A stretch of 64,000 nt of DNA from Sapria himalayana (Eukaryota; Streptophyta; Magnoliopsida; Malpighiales; Rafflesiaceae). The notes under the pieces are model-generated. The model saw only the letters and a program-made list of their open reading frames with translations, ran no database searches and was not told where the DNA came from. Position 1 is the first letter of the stretch, and every line of letters begins with the position of its first letter. Shown one piece after another: positions 42,853-55,990 of the stretch. The stretch lies in NCBI GenBank assembly GCA_029783825.1, contig JAREIK010001333.1:459090-523089 (forward strand), written 5' to 3'. The translations under genes and the position numbers were made by a program.

Positions 42853-45800
42853 TTATTCTTACTTACATACTTTTCTAACGATACTATATTATAAATTAAG
42901 AATTTATGAATTTAAATTCAACAACTCAATCAAAGATAATGATGAATTTTAATTTATCAATTCATGCCAAAATCAAGAAATACCATAATGAAAATATTCA
43001 CAATACCCAATTTTAAGTACCTAAAAATTTAAAAATTTGTAACATGTTTAAAATCATAAAAAAAATTCTCTAATTCCATTACATAAATTAACAAGTTTTT
43101 AAAGTGGTTTGAAACCTCAATTCATATACCAAAATATTTAAAACATATAAATCACTCATAAACTACAGATGCTTAGTCATGCTCCCCTATATGATCATCT
43201 CTAGGCTCAGCATGAGTGCTTATAATATAATAAAAATATTATTTAGTCTCAAATAACTAAACCAAAGACATTGGGATACCTTAAATATCTTTGAATAATT
43301 TTTAAAACTATGAAACTATCCAAATTGGATTCCGAAAGGTCCAATTATATAGTGTGCCCAAAAGACTCCGTACACAAAATTGAGGGTTTTCACTCGAAGG
43401 CTAATTTTTTGAAATTGAACTTTTCAATAAATCACATAAATATCTAATTTCACTACTCCAATTTCACTTAAGCCTAATTTGACCAATTGGTATGTCCAAA
43501 TTATTTCGGTAATTACCCTAAAAGACTTTAAAATGGAAAACTAACTAAAAGATGTCCAAAATTTATTAACATTATATCAATAGAAAACACAAGAGACAAG
43601 GAACACCTCTGCATCCTTACATTGGTCCAAAGGTTGTTGAGGTAGCCGAAAACTCAATCCAACCTTTGTCAAACTTATTTTCTTTGTATCTTTTAAACAT
43701 TGAGGAATCTAAAGAAAAGAACCTTGGAAATGAGTTCATAGGGTCCAAAAATGGAGAGAGGGAGGTATGGGTCGGCCTAGAATGGCCGAAAAATGGCAAA
43801 ATATAGCTAAAACCTAATTAGCTTATAAACGGGTTGAAATTACCCAATTTGTAGTCGACTAGTCCTGGAAAATTTTTATAGGGTTTTGAAGATGAAAATA
43901 AGTGTTTCGTGGCTAAGATTCTATTTGGCATGTAAAATTATGTGTATATAGTCCCTAGGATCATTTTCAAGTTAAAACTAAGGACAATCATAGATACTGA
44001 TAAAATATTACTATTTGAACTTCACGTGGTGATACCTTTTTTTTCTGCAAGTCAAATTTTGAGGTTCAACTCATACATGAACTCATATCGATGAGGCCTA
44101 TGAAATAGTTTCTTAAATAACCCAAAATTATTCATCCTTGAAAAAGTCAACTTGGTATCACCAACAAATTATTAATCAAACATGTCTAAATGGTCTAGTT
44201 ATAATTATGCTTAATTAAAAAAAATTGTAGGATTATTATGAAAATATCTTAATTCCCTATTAGCGTAAAAAGTGTATATTAACCATTGGATCCTACCTAG
44301 TGTTGGTCTCAATGTAGATGTCCCTAGTATTTGTCTCAATGATAAATTATCCTTGCTTGAGAATAATTTACAAGACAATAACTTTTAATAACTTAATCAT
44401 TGATGATTACTTTTTGTATGATATTTTAATTCTCCAACCTCAAGCATCATAAAAATATAAATTGATATATTCTACTTCGGAAGTATCATATTCACACAAT
44501 TAACATATATTTTCTTTCAGATTTATTGGTTGTATTCATACAAAAAAAAAGTAACTTGCAAAATTGTCATCACTTTATGAGTCATCTCACCTCAACATTG
44601 GATTTTAACCTATAAGTTTGTCTTGCATATCACAATCAAAAAGGCTATTACTTTCTTCCGATCATTATGAGTAAGTATCATTTATTATATCATTCAACAT
44701 GATAGCATACACAAATCCATCAAAAATAAAATCTTAATTTCAATTATACATAAACATCATATTTATCAATAACAAAACCACAATACAATCTAAATATAAA
44801 AGTCATTAACTAAGCATATATCACATGAAATCAAATATACCAATCATAGGCCTCAATTAAGTCTGACATTTGGAAAGAAATTCAAATGAGATATTTTAAA
44901 ATATATCTCATAAAATTTTGGATTCCCAATATAGTCGTCAAAAGATTCTAAGAATCAAATTTTAAACTCACATTTGTCATTCATGTGCCTTGGATTTTCT
45001 CATAGGTGGACTCAAAGTTCAAATCCACCCTTGAGTTTATGATTAGATCATAAATTTCATATTTACTTGTGGATCTTCCCTAGGCTTGAGCAAATTTTTG
45101 CTCCCTAAATCAATAAATCCTAACGCTATTGGTCTTTTCTCATGCTATCAATTTCTTCCTCATTAAAATTTTCTTTTTTTGTATTTTTATACTCGAATGG
45201 TTATGCGTAGTTTTTAAGTAGAATGTTATGATATTGAGGAAAATTGTAGCTTTGGCATTTTGTATTTATAACACAAAGTTATGATGCTGAAAATAATCCA
45301 TAAATTTTATAACTTTCTTGCTTTAGATTATCATGATGCTGGGAATGATCATAAATGTGTATTTTATCTTTGTAATAGTGGTAGAAATAAGCTACTACTT
45401 TATTCTTTCTCTTACATTAAATAGTCGTGGCACTAGGAATGTCCATGATTATATATTTCATCTTTGTAACACTAAGTCGTGATATCATGAATAACTATGA
45501 TTTATACATTTCATCTTTGTAACCTAAAATTATGACACTAAGAATGAGTTATGACTTTGCTCATTTCTTAATACCAAAAAATAACAACACTAGAAATAAT
45601 CACAACTTGATTAAATATTTTTTTTTGGAATTCTCTATAACTAAAAGAATGATGTTGAAGAAGCATCATAGTTTTTGTCTTATTCATGGTGGCTCTATAA
45701 TGAAAAAGTCAAACACTAGAGGATACAATGATTTTTAGCATGTGTGAAGCACTTAGTTACTCGGAGATAAAATTAACATCACAACTATAAAATTATTATG

Positions 45801-46967
45801 AGTTAGCATGACTATAACTCCAAGAAAAGTTCATAGTCAAAAAGAATATATTACACTGTGAAATGATTATTCCAACGAGGTAATAGAATCATAATGTAGA
45901 AAAATTATCATGATTATTTATATAAAATTTTGACCAAGAATAAATATCAAAAGTATCCTATAAGCTCAACGAGGTGAAATATAAATAATATTATGATTTT
46001 AAATAGTTTTTATCCCCTCTTATTCTTAACAATTCCACCAAGTCATATATTTCATACAAAAATCACCAAATTTTACTACTACTTACCATTTATAAATACA
46101 TCATTCATAATCATCAAAATAATTTATATTATTCGATATTTGACATATTGAATACTATTCGATGGGGGGACGTAGTACATAATCCATATGAATAAGGATC
46201 ATCATGGATTCCATTCTTCAATACTCTTATGATTAACATCCATAAGCCACAAGAAAAATAACATTTCTTCTCCCAATACTTTCTAATCATTGTGTCTCAT
46301 AATTTGTATATAAACTTTTAATATCAATAGCCATGAAAAATACAATGAATTACAATATCATCTTTTTATGATCTCTCAACTCTCAAAATATGATTTATGA
46401 TTTTACAGTCAACAATTTTCAAATAATTATAAAAAATAATATTTTCAATTCAAACCCAAATGGGAATGTCACCATCATGAGTGATACAATGACACGTATT
46501 GAACAAATAAACAGCTATATGCACAACTTATTCCCAAAATCTTAAGGAAGCCATGTATGAGAAAACAAACATCATACTCGCTCATCATTAGTCTAGTTCA
46601 TCATCTCAAATATGTGATTTACCTTTCTCATTTTAGTTGGAGCCCTATTGAATCTAATCCAATATGATATGAAATAACTCTAAACTAGCTCTAAAACTAG
46701 AGATTAAGTTTCTACTAGTTTTTCTAAATTGTTGAACAAAATAACAAAAGACCTAAAAGATTTAGTATTTTGCCTTCAAAATAGTTGCCGAAACTTATAA
46801 AGAGCAATCTTCAATAAAAATAATAGAATAGACAAATCCATCAAATATATTACTATCCATCAAATAATAGATAGTTTCTCTTCAAGAAGAGAAATAAGAA
46901 TGAAAAATAACTTTATGGCTCTTTATGATCATAAATTCCATATAATATTCAAGATAGGATTGTTAAT

Positions 46968-48038
46968 AATGTTTTGTAAATAACTAATTTATTTAAAAAA
47001 AAATCTAAAATTTAGGTCGGATTTCAAAAATATGCCCAAACTAGTGCGTATAGAAACAACATTGCAAAACCTTCGTTGAGAATGGTGGTCATTGCCATGC
47101 AACTAATTTTTAAAAATCATTGTCCGACATTGTAAATGGTGACTATTGAAAATATTGTACGGATCCCATTAAGCCCCAAGCCCCTACCCCTCGCCCACGC
47201 CCCTACCCCTCGCCCACACCCCTACTCCTAACTGATGCTTCTTACTTTTTGCCAATCCCTCCTTCGTCGAGGTCCCTGGAGCTCCGTCAAGCTCCAGCTA
47301 GCTCGAAGTGGAGCTTGATGAGCTCCATGATGGAGCTCCAAACTGCTCGAAGTGGATCTCGCTGGAGCTCAACGGAGCTACTCGAGCTCCACAACAGAGC
47401 TCCTTCGTGGAGCTCCGTCGAGCTCGACGTAGCTCCACGAAGGAGCTCAATGGAGCTCCACGAAGGAGCTCATTGGAGCTCCACTTCGAGCTAGCTGGAG
47501 CTCGGGGAGCTCCGTCAAGCTCCACGATGGAGCTTAGTGAGCTCCTTCGTGGTGCTCCATCGAGATCGAAGTGTGGCTTGCTAGGACTCGAGGAGCTCCA
47601 TCGAGCTCCACGTCAATCTCTAGCTAACTCCACTTCAAGCTTGCTTGAGCTCAATGGAGATCTACGGAGGAGATCATTGCAGCTCTATCATGGAGCTCGA
47701 CGGAGCTCCAGTGAGCTCATTCGTAGAGCTCGAGGAGCTCCGTCGAGCTGTAGCGAGCTCCTTTGTGGAGCCCCTCGAGCTCCACAAAGGAGCGAGGAGC
47801 GAGGGGACATGGGCAAGGAGTAGGGGCTTGGGGCTATGAGAACTTTACAATGTTTTCAATTACTGGGATTCACAATGCTAGCCTATGATTTTAAATAATT
47901 AACAGCATGGCAATAGCTGTCATTCTCAATGATGTCTTTAACACGTTGTTTCCATACACACTAGTTTGGGTATATTTTTGAATCCCAACCTAAATTCTAT
48001 ATTTTTTATTTTAAATAAATTAGTTCCGTACAAAATTC
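46968..48038. mobile_element. Mutator-like TIR element with GAGCTC-palindrome core (copy B)
   Basis: It has the same TIR family as 22,199-23,883. The left end has ttttgtaaataactaattta, and the right end reverse-complemented has ttttgtacggaactaattta. Both continue through caaaaatat(g/a)cccaaactagt. It is inserted where copy A reads continuously (25,080-25,100). The flanking attgttaat and ttttttaat agree at 7 of 9 positions, an imperfect 9-bp TSD. No transposase is present. Confidence 0.8.
47255..47800. repeat. GAGCTC palindrome array (copy B)
   Basis: Dense gagctc with contexts such as gaaggagctcaatggagctc. It is flanked by a C-rich arm (about 47,160-47,235) and a G-rich arm (about 47,790-47,840), as in copy A but shorter. 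Frames through it are compositional artefacts. Confidence 0.9.
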
Positions 48039-50138
48039 TTTTTTAATCAATAGACAAGATCTTCCTTCTAGTCACTTAGTTAGAGATCAATGTTATCTAT
48101 TTGATTAATAGTATTTATCTTATTTATAGATACCCTTATCTAAGAGCATATAGTAAATTGGCCTTCCAACACCTTGTAATGACTAAAGAACCATTTACTA
48201 ATTTTTACTGGAAACTAACAAAATGACTCCACGTCACACATCATCAAGCATGCATACAGAGATCAAGTTAAGATCAATATTTAGATCATAAGTAACATCT
48301 TTTAGTACCATTTGATGTCAAGTCAACATCTATAGACATATGTCTTTTATGCGCATAATCATAAAAGTATCACTATTACATATCTTGGTTATGTCAATCT
48401 TCATGTGCATACATAGAAAGTAGTAAATATGATGAATAATATGAATAGACACAATTGAATCAATCAATCAATCACATTTGTGACTTACCTAGTTACTATA
48501 ATTATTATCACTAATTGACATGACATTACCTTTGACGACAATAGTATTTTTTTCTCTCATGTGTTTATTTCTCTTGTATGCTCTTGCCAGAGCTTCTTCC
48601 AAGCATGACAATCCATTTTTATGTATCTTACTTTATTACAATGATAATACCTCACTATCTTTCTATTTCTAGACTTGTCCTTAAGGATAAATCCTTCTAA
48701 CACCTTGTGTATGTCTAGTAGTACTTTTTATCCAACTCTTTGAGATGAGGACTAAAGGAAAATATTATCTTCTTTCTTTTTGCTTATATTGTCTTCAGAC
48801 AACAAGTTTTTCTTAACATATTCCATTCTTATGACACCTTTATAGACTGACATTCTAAGAGATACTAAAAACATCTTCATAGATGCTAGTTAATTTATCA
48901 TCCTTAAAAAGGTATTCAATGTTTGTCGCCTTCAAACTCACACCCTTATATTTCATGTTCAATATATGCTTAATAATTAAAGTTTATTTCCTAAATATAT
49001 TCTTTTTTGTCAATTCCAAATAACTAGAATAAGAAATTATTGTTGATTATACCCACGCGCACACAACACATATACAAACTTTAGTTTCTTTCAAAATTCA
49101 TTTGATCTTATCTCCTTAGAGAAATGAAGATAAGTGTCAATATCAATCCACAATATAATAGTGGAAGAATCTATAAAATAAAAATCTTTCAATCTAGGTT
49201 ACTTATAATTTTGGGTTTCAGCATATTAATGGCAATGTCATATAACTACTTTACAAAGAAAAAAAAATAATGTACTATACTCTACTAGATAAAATAATTA
49301 GTTAGATTTAATTTAATTATTATGATGGGAAGTTACGCTCAACCAAATATTGATAAAAAAGCTCAAAAAAATAATTTCGAACCTCTACTATTCATATGTT
49401 CTTATCATACTAGTTTATTATATATCATTATATTTGTCCCTAATGAAAATAGTTTGTATAAACATTATAAAATTTTACTTTAATGTTTTAAAACTATTCT
49501 ATATTTAAAATTTTAGAATTTACCAGATGTGAATTTTCCCATTATATATTTTAAAAATTTAATTAAATAAATCACAAATTTTAAAAATAAAAACTAAAAT
49601 ATTAAGAGAAAAAAAAAAACAAAATAGACTTGAACACCAAAAAAGTTATCCCTAACTAATAATTTTTCGTCACTCAATTGATTCATACGATAAAAATTTA
49701 CGCAAAATTAACATATTATACACCAAGTTTAAAATACTTTCCAAAATACAAGATTCTTGACAAAAACTCACTAAAAAACATACATAGATAACTTGATTTC
49801 TATCACTATTATATTGTTATTTTTTACTTATAAGTAACCAAAAGCACATGATTGTGTAATGATAGTAGTAAGAATTGGCATAACAACAACAATAAAAATA
49901 GTGTTTACACGTACACAACTAGTAGATAGCAGATATCAATTACAACATATTAGACATCAATTACATCATATAACCAACCACAATACAACAAAAAAAATGG
50001 CAAAAAAAAAGGAAAAAAATTGTTAGATTACAATAAAAATGACATCAATTACAACAACAAAAAATAGTTGGATGGTGATTATCTTGAGGAGTGCATGCTT
50101 AAAATCCATTGATTGTTCATTAGGTCCAAGAGAGAAAG

Positions 50139-50424
50139 TAGAGCTGGGAAATGGGCTAGCCCAGCCCATTCGGGCTGAGCCCATTCAGGCCGTGGGCCAA
50201 AATGGGTCGGGCCACTTCAGCCCATTTTTATTCGGGCCAGCAATTAGCAAACCCAGCCCGGCCCTACATGGGTTGTGGGCCAAAACGGGCCAAATGGGCT
50301 AAAAGCCTAAAATAGGCGAAAACTGAATGCGGTCATATTTTTATGTAAAAACTCATTCTCATCAACATGGCAAGGCTAAAGCAAGCTAAAAAACTGCATA
50401 CTCTTCAATTACACATAAAGCATA

Positions 50425-50471
<47 letters not shown>

Positions 50472-53271
50472 CAACCAAATTGCATGCAGTCATATTCAAC
50501 AAAGTTAACAAACTAACTAATAAACAGTAGAACAACTAAATAATATCTATAAAAATACAAATCCAAATTTTCAAATAAAATCCATATTCCCCTAATCTTC
50601 ATCATCATCACCTCCAACAGCAACATTTGAGTCCACATTAGAAAGATGTACATCATCAATGTCGGTTGAGTCATCATCATCATCTAAAAATAAAACAAAC
50701 ATAAGTTAATAAATAATAAGTAATTGCATAAAGGAAATACTTATTATGAATCCTCAATAAAAAATTTAAACTTACCAACAAAACCAAGTAACCAATTACG
50801 GGTGCATATGAGAGCTTGGACTGTTTCATCAAGCATAGAACTCCTATACTTGTTCAAAACACGGGAGCCAATACTAAAAGCGGATTCTGATGCTACAGTA
50901 GTTATAGGAATGCTCAAAACATCACATGCCATCCTTGCAAGATCATTAAATCTATTGCTTTTGTCTTTCCAATAACCAAGCACATCAAAATTTCCAGAGA
51001 AGGAAATTCTTGTCTCTTCTAAGTAGAGATCAAGTTGAGACTTTCCATAATTGTTAGTTTCTTGACAATCAAATTCTTCAAAATCCTATCAAATGACAAA
51101 TAAATATTACATTAAACAAATAAATATTTCATTTAAAAAAGAAAATGGATTTCGTTAAAGGAAACTTACGTCATATGTAGGCAACTTCTCTTTCTCCCTT
51201 TCTCCTCTAACAACAATTGGTGGTTGACTTACATTAGAAGAAAAATGAGTCGAGTTAGTTGATGCACATTTGTTTCTGTACTCCTCAAAAAGTGCATACA
51301 AAGTCTTCTTAACCCTTTCTAATCTTTCTTCATAGCCATGTGGGTCAAGTTTTGAATAAGTATACTTTAAGAAATTAAGCTTCTTGGTTGGATCAAGAAT
51401 AGCCCCAAATGCAAGAACAACACTATATTCACTCCAGTACTTATCAAATTTTTCCTTCATCCTACTACACATACTTTGAATCAACAAATCCTCATTTGCC
51501 AAGTTGGATGTCAAGAGAAGTTCTATCCTCCAAATTTCCCCAAAATACAAATTAGAAGTAGGATAGGATGATCCGGAAATCAAGTTGGTCATTATATAAA
51601 ATGGCTTCAAGAATTCACACATTGAAATTGATCTAAACCATTCATCATTAGATGGACACCACTTATAATTTTTATCAATCAAACTCAAACTATGAAAAGC
51701 CCGACGATAATTGATTGCACTCTCAAGCATTGTATAAGTAGAGTTCCATCTAGTAACACAATCTGATCTCAATCCAATTGATGTATCAATCCCACCAACT
51801 TGTTCAACACATTGAAAGAATTGTTTCTTCCTACTCTCTGATGCCCTTACATAGTGCACACTTTGCCTAATTTTAAGCAATGCATCACTAGCAACCTTCA
51901 AACCATCTTGAACAATAAGGTTCAAGATATGTGCAGAACATCTAATATGAAAGAACTCTCCATTAAGTAACAAGCTATTTGACAAGCATAGATGTTCTTT
52001 CAACATGTTTTGCATGTTATCATTTGAAGATGCATTATCCAAAGTAATGGAAAATATATTTTTCTCTATTCCCCAATCTTTTAAAAATTCAAGTACCTTC
52101 AATGCCAAATCATGACCAGTGTGTGGAGGTTGCATGTGAGTAAATGATAAAATTTTACTCTTAAGCTTCCAATCTTTATCAACATAATGTGCAGTCAAAG
52201 AGATATACCCAATATTAGTGCATGCAGTCCAACAATCAGAAGTCAAGCACACTCTACCCGGAATTTGGCCTAATTGTTGCTTCAATTTTTCTTTTTCAAT
52301 CTCATATTTCTTCATCACATCACATTTAGCTGTTCTTCTGGAAATACTTCTACAATCTTCATTCAAAAATTTCTGGTACTTTCTAAACACCCTCCACTCA
52401 ACAATACTGAAAGGCAGATCATGTGCAATAATCAATTCAGACAATATCTCTTGATTTATCTTGGAGTCAAATTTTCTCTTTCTCAACTTCCCTTCATAAT
52501 CAATTAGCATCCCTCCTATATTATGAAATTGAGGTACCATGTGACATTTAGGAATGTGACGTGCAAGGTGAGAAGTTCCTGATTTACTTGCACAAGTGTA
52601 TTCCTTCCCACAAGCCTTACATTTGCATTTTTCCTTACCATCTTTACCAACCCCAATTTTCACAAAACAATTCCACACATCAGAGGTCAAAGTCTTAGCC
52701 CTTTTGGTCTGTGGTTCTATAGTCTCATGACACTTATCAACATTAGAGTTATTCACAAAACTAGCATTTGGCAATATTTCACAATCTTCATCATCACAAC
52801 TAACGCAAGTTGGTTCATTTCCAACACTAGAGGATGCCATAATGTAAATCTGTTATTGATTTAAAAAAACAAAAGAAAATTTTGATAAAAAAATTAATAT
52901 AAAAATTACATCTATTTGAATATATGCATGCTGTAGAAATACAATTAGAAATTTAATGGTTGACAATTTACATTTCAAATATTAAAATTATACGGAAAAA
53001 CAATCAAAATAAACCATGAGCTGGAAACTTTTATAAGACAATACACTTACATTTGAATCTGATGTGAAATTAAAATACTGAAATATAATTGCCAATAGTC
53101 CAAGAAGACAACCCCATTACCCCAATAGCAATACCCAATGATTCAGGCCTGCAAGACGAAATAAGGCCAGTAAAATAAGATAAAGCATTGATATAAAAGA
53201 GAAAGAATTAGAAAAATATTAGATACATAATATTAGAAAAAAACTTAGATTTAGTTTATAAATTTATTTTG

Positions 53272-53317
<46 letters not shown>

Positions 53318-54338
53318 ATAGAAAAGTGATATAAGACATAAATGATAAAGTTGTGTGATTGTGTCCTTGACAGGAAAACTACAACTTGAAGATTTTTTTG
53401 TTTTTTTTTCTTTACATCTCTTTAATTTGCATGTTACATTATATATTATAGTATTTTGTTTTATCAATGATTCGATTTTCGGTTCTACTGTAATCCCCGT
53501 CTTATATTTTTATCATTTAAGTAAGGCTATAACCCTAATTATCTTAGACAGGTTTATTATATTTTTGTGTAATGACAACTTGCTCATGGAAGCATATCTA
53601 TACATAAGCATGCCCATTAAAGGTAACAATGGACCACCCAAAATAATAGTGAGAGTGATGTACAATTTTGGCCTTGGATTATTTGCTCCTTCTAGAATAA
53701 AATCAGCCTTAACGTCATGTCTTTAAATATATAGATTTTTAAATAATAGTAGGAAGAAGGAAAAAAAGGAGAATGGAAAATAACATGAATCATTTCCAGT
53801 AAAGTCGGAAACCCCATTAAAAGCTAATAACCAAACCAAAAGGAAAGGGTTCTTGAGAGAGTGACTTACACGTGGCGAGAGATTCAAGTATTTGAGTCGG
53901 AAACTGCGACGATTTGTTCAGCTCGGTGATTCTTCAACAATCAGCAGAGCAGATTCAAGTTTCTTTGACGGCCGACGAGATTCTTAGATGATCGACGGTT
54001 GGCGAGAGAGATCGGTGAGAAAAAATGAAAATTTGAGAGAGATAGGGCTGAGGGCGTAGCGCCGTAGACGAAAAGGGGAAGAACAGAACAGAAGAAATGA
54101 TTTAGGGTTTGTATAATTTTATCTAAATATTCTATTTATATGATAGAAAAAATAATGATATAAAAAAAAACGGGCCAGGTGGGCTAGCCCGGCCCGAACC
54201 CGATTGGCCTGCGGGCCTATTTGCACAGGGCCAAGCAGCCCGAATTTTATTTGGGCCTTTATTTTTTGAGCCCGGCCCTCTAAAATTTCGGGCCAGCCCA
54301 CTCTAACCCATCGGGCTCGACCCATATTCCCACCACTG
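50139..54338 (-). mobile_element. hAT-2 transposon, apparently intact, in copy B
   Basis: 4,200 bp. The left terminus is TAGAGCTGGGAA. The right terminus reverse-complemented is CAGTGGTGGGAA (9 of 12 match, the T/C first-base asymmetry known from Ac). A perfect 8-bp TSD, agagaaag, lies at 50,131-50,138 and 54,339-54,346. The subterminal regions are packed with gggcc/agccc words. One transposase gene on the minus strand has no stop or frameshift. (AT)n runs lie at 50,431-50,470 and 53,276-53,314. Confidence 0.95.
50592..52840 (-). CDS. hAT-family transposase, BED finger, 690 residues, three exons
   Basis: Cut-and-paste transposase expected to act in the nucleus on the TIRs of hAT-2. Exons (minus): 52840-51170, 51085-50776, 50683-50592. 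Introns have gtaagt/gtaagt donors and ttgatag/tttttag acceptors, and phases 0 and 1 match, giving 2,073 nt. A BED zinc finger spans about residues 52-99 (SDVWNCF, C74, C77, H91, H95/C99). The RNase H-like core has LTSDCWT (D202), [10 protein letters not shown] (D268), [12 protein letters not shown] (C301, H304) and TRWNSTY (W365). The C-terminal dimerisation block is at about 592-657 ([31 protein letters not shown]). An Asp-rich tail follows. ATG at 52840 is chosen as the first in frame. The length fits active plant hATs. Domestication is possible but the flanking TIRs argue for a mobile copy. Confidence 0.93.
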
Positions 54339-54343
54339 AGAGA

Positions 54344-54346
<3 letters not shown>

Positions 54347-54377
<31 letters not shown>
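54347..54377 (+). repeat. (GT)n microsatellite beside hAT-2
   Basis: A clean GT run just outside the right TSD of hAT-2. Confidence 0.9.
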
Positions 54378-54379
<2 letters not shown>

Positions 54380-55589
54380 AATATATAACAAAAAGTAAAC
54401 CATGTAGTAAATAAAATATACTATTTTAATAAAATAAAATAAACTAATTGAATAGATCTGAATTGGTCTATCCATCTTAGGCAAATACGTCATTTCTTTA
54501 GGGGTGCAATATATATCAAAAAGCATACAATAAGATTTATAAATTGATATAGATTTGTATCATATGTGATGCACAGCAACAATGAAAATGTTATTATTTA
54601 TTTTAAGAATTGTTTTTGAGGGGAGATTCAAAGGGTCATAAATATATATAAATCATCTAAGTACAAAGTTGATACTCATAGTGTATAGTTATGAAGAGAT
54701 CTTTCTAGGGATATTAATATTTAACTAGTCTATCCAGACATGAATTCTAATATGAGAATTTTAAGGCTATCAAATATCTCAATACTATTCATACTAAAAA
54801 CTTTTAAATTTTGTAGTTCGAAAGATATCTAGTTTGTTAATATTTATATAATCACATACATCACCCTGATGGTTAGAGAAAAATAAAGTTACACAAATAT
54901 GAAAAGTCCCACCCTAGGTATTATTGATCTCCAAGGTAGCATGGATAACATGATAGCATCAATAGAATTCACATAATATAAACAATATCAATCATAAAGA
55001 TGGATGCAACTTATGAAATATTATAAGAAAGAAAGTCCATGCTTTAAATCATATGATGTGAAAAAGCAAAGAAATTAACCTAGGAAAGGCAAAATCTTTG
55101 TGCATATATGTAGACGAAACTTGTAGAGATTTTAGTGGGAGATTGATTTCTCTAAAATAGCTCTAATTGGGGAGAGTAATATAATTTGGGAAGAAAAAAA
55201 AAACTTCTCCATGTTTATTGGTATAATTGAAATTTTGGCAAGCATGAGTGTTAGATCTTACCACCTTACTTTTTGCCTAGTTTATATAGAATTTGCATAT
55301 AAATAAAAAATGGTATATCCTATCAAAGAATTGACAATTAAAGCCTTGGATTCCAAAATAATAAAACTAAGAAAAAAAATCAATGGTACCATTGATAAAG
55401 ATGTAATGAATAAATCATTATTTTAGAAATAACTTAATGGACAATTTTTTAAAAGTGAGAAAAAAATGTAATGACGTTAAAAATTTATGGATTTTTATGC
55501 GTTTGAATGGACTATGAAAGGAATGACAAGTTTATGGATTTTAATGTTATATATCCATTTATCAAAAAAATAATATTTTTATAATGTAC

Positions 55590-55990
55590 AAAATTATCAT
55601 TGTTGAATTTGGTATTTAATATACTAAATAGTGAAGCTTAAATTTCCAACACCAAAACATAAAGAGAAGTTGTCCATACATATTTAGATGGTACAGCCAT
55701 TTACTCATTAGTGGTTAGCAAAATAAATGCTGCGGTGACACGATCCCTTGATCAAAGCCTCTTTTTTCTTGGATCCTTTTCTCGGATCATGCATTGAATT
55801 CCTAGCCAGGAGCTCCATTCTTTTGTATCTCAGTTAGCACAAAAGGGCGCAACCCTAACTGGTAAAGGAGTCTTGGTTCCGCTATCCCGAGGTTAAGAAG
55901 AACAAATTATGAAATATGTGAACAAATTATGACATATGTGAAAAAGAGTCTTGGTTCCGCTATCCCGGGGTTAACAAGTTGATGGCACTA
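55590..55990. other. Segment with a repeated 22-bp phrase
   Basis: gagtcttggttccgctatcc occurs at about 55,867 and again at about 55,947. Between them is a short tandem of aacaaattatgaaatatgtg/aacaaattatgacatatgtg. No gene. It adjoins the Athila relic and may be part of its leader. Confidence 0.45.

Larger units (their letters stand above)
36683..44190 (-). repeat. Reversed Gypsy solo LTR, split by Copia-3
   Basis: 36,683-37,782 and 42,858-44,190 together (about 2.44 kb) match, reverse-complemented, the Gypsy 5' LTR at 57,251-59,730. 36,690-36,760 and 37,020-37,090 match 59,340-59,730. The (AAT)n at 37,481 pairs with the (ATT)n at 58,885. 43,150-43,210 matches 58,270-58,320. 44,080-44,150 matches 57,340-57,410. 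No Gypsy internal region adjoins it, so it is a solo LTR. The outer ends are approximate and the last 40-50 bp on the right are lost where copy B begins. Confidence 0.85.
46330..48740 (-). pseudogene. Antisense Copia relic in copy B
   Basis: The same decayed gag-to-integrase remains as in copy A (compare 48,240-48,400 with 25,275-25,440). They are interrupted at 46,968-48,038 by the MULE. Stops are frequent and nothing is expressible. Confidence 0.65.
44200..55580. repeat. Large duplicated unit, copy B
   Basis: Direct copy of 20,375-31,925. Without its MULE (46,968-48,038) and hAT (50,139-54,338) it is about 6.1 kb. Compared with copy A it lacks about 200 bp near A 20,795-20,995. Copy B begins exactly where the reversed Gypsy LTR fades out (about 44,190). 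The antisense Copia relic is repeated at about 46,330-48,740. Confidence 0.85.

Noticed and set aside
55730..55990. Possible organelle-derived insert (ttccgctatcccg phrases, less AT-rich)
   Set aside because: No organelle gene was recognised, and the segment adjoins an Athila relic that explains it better.
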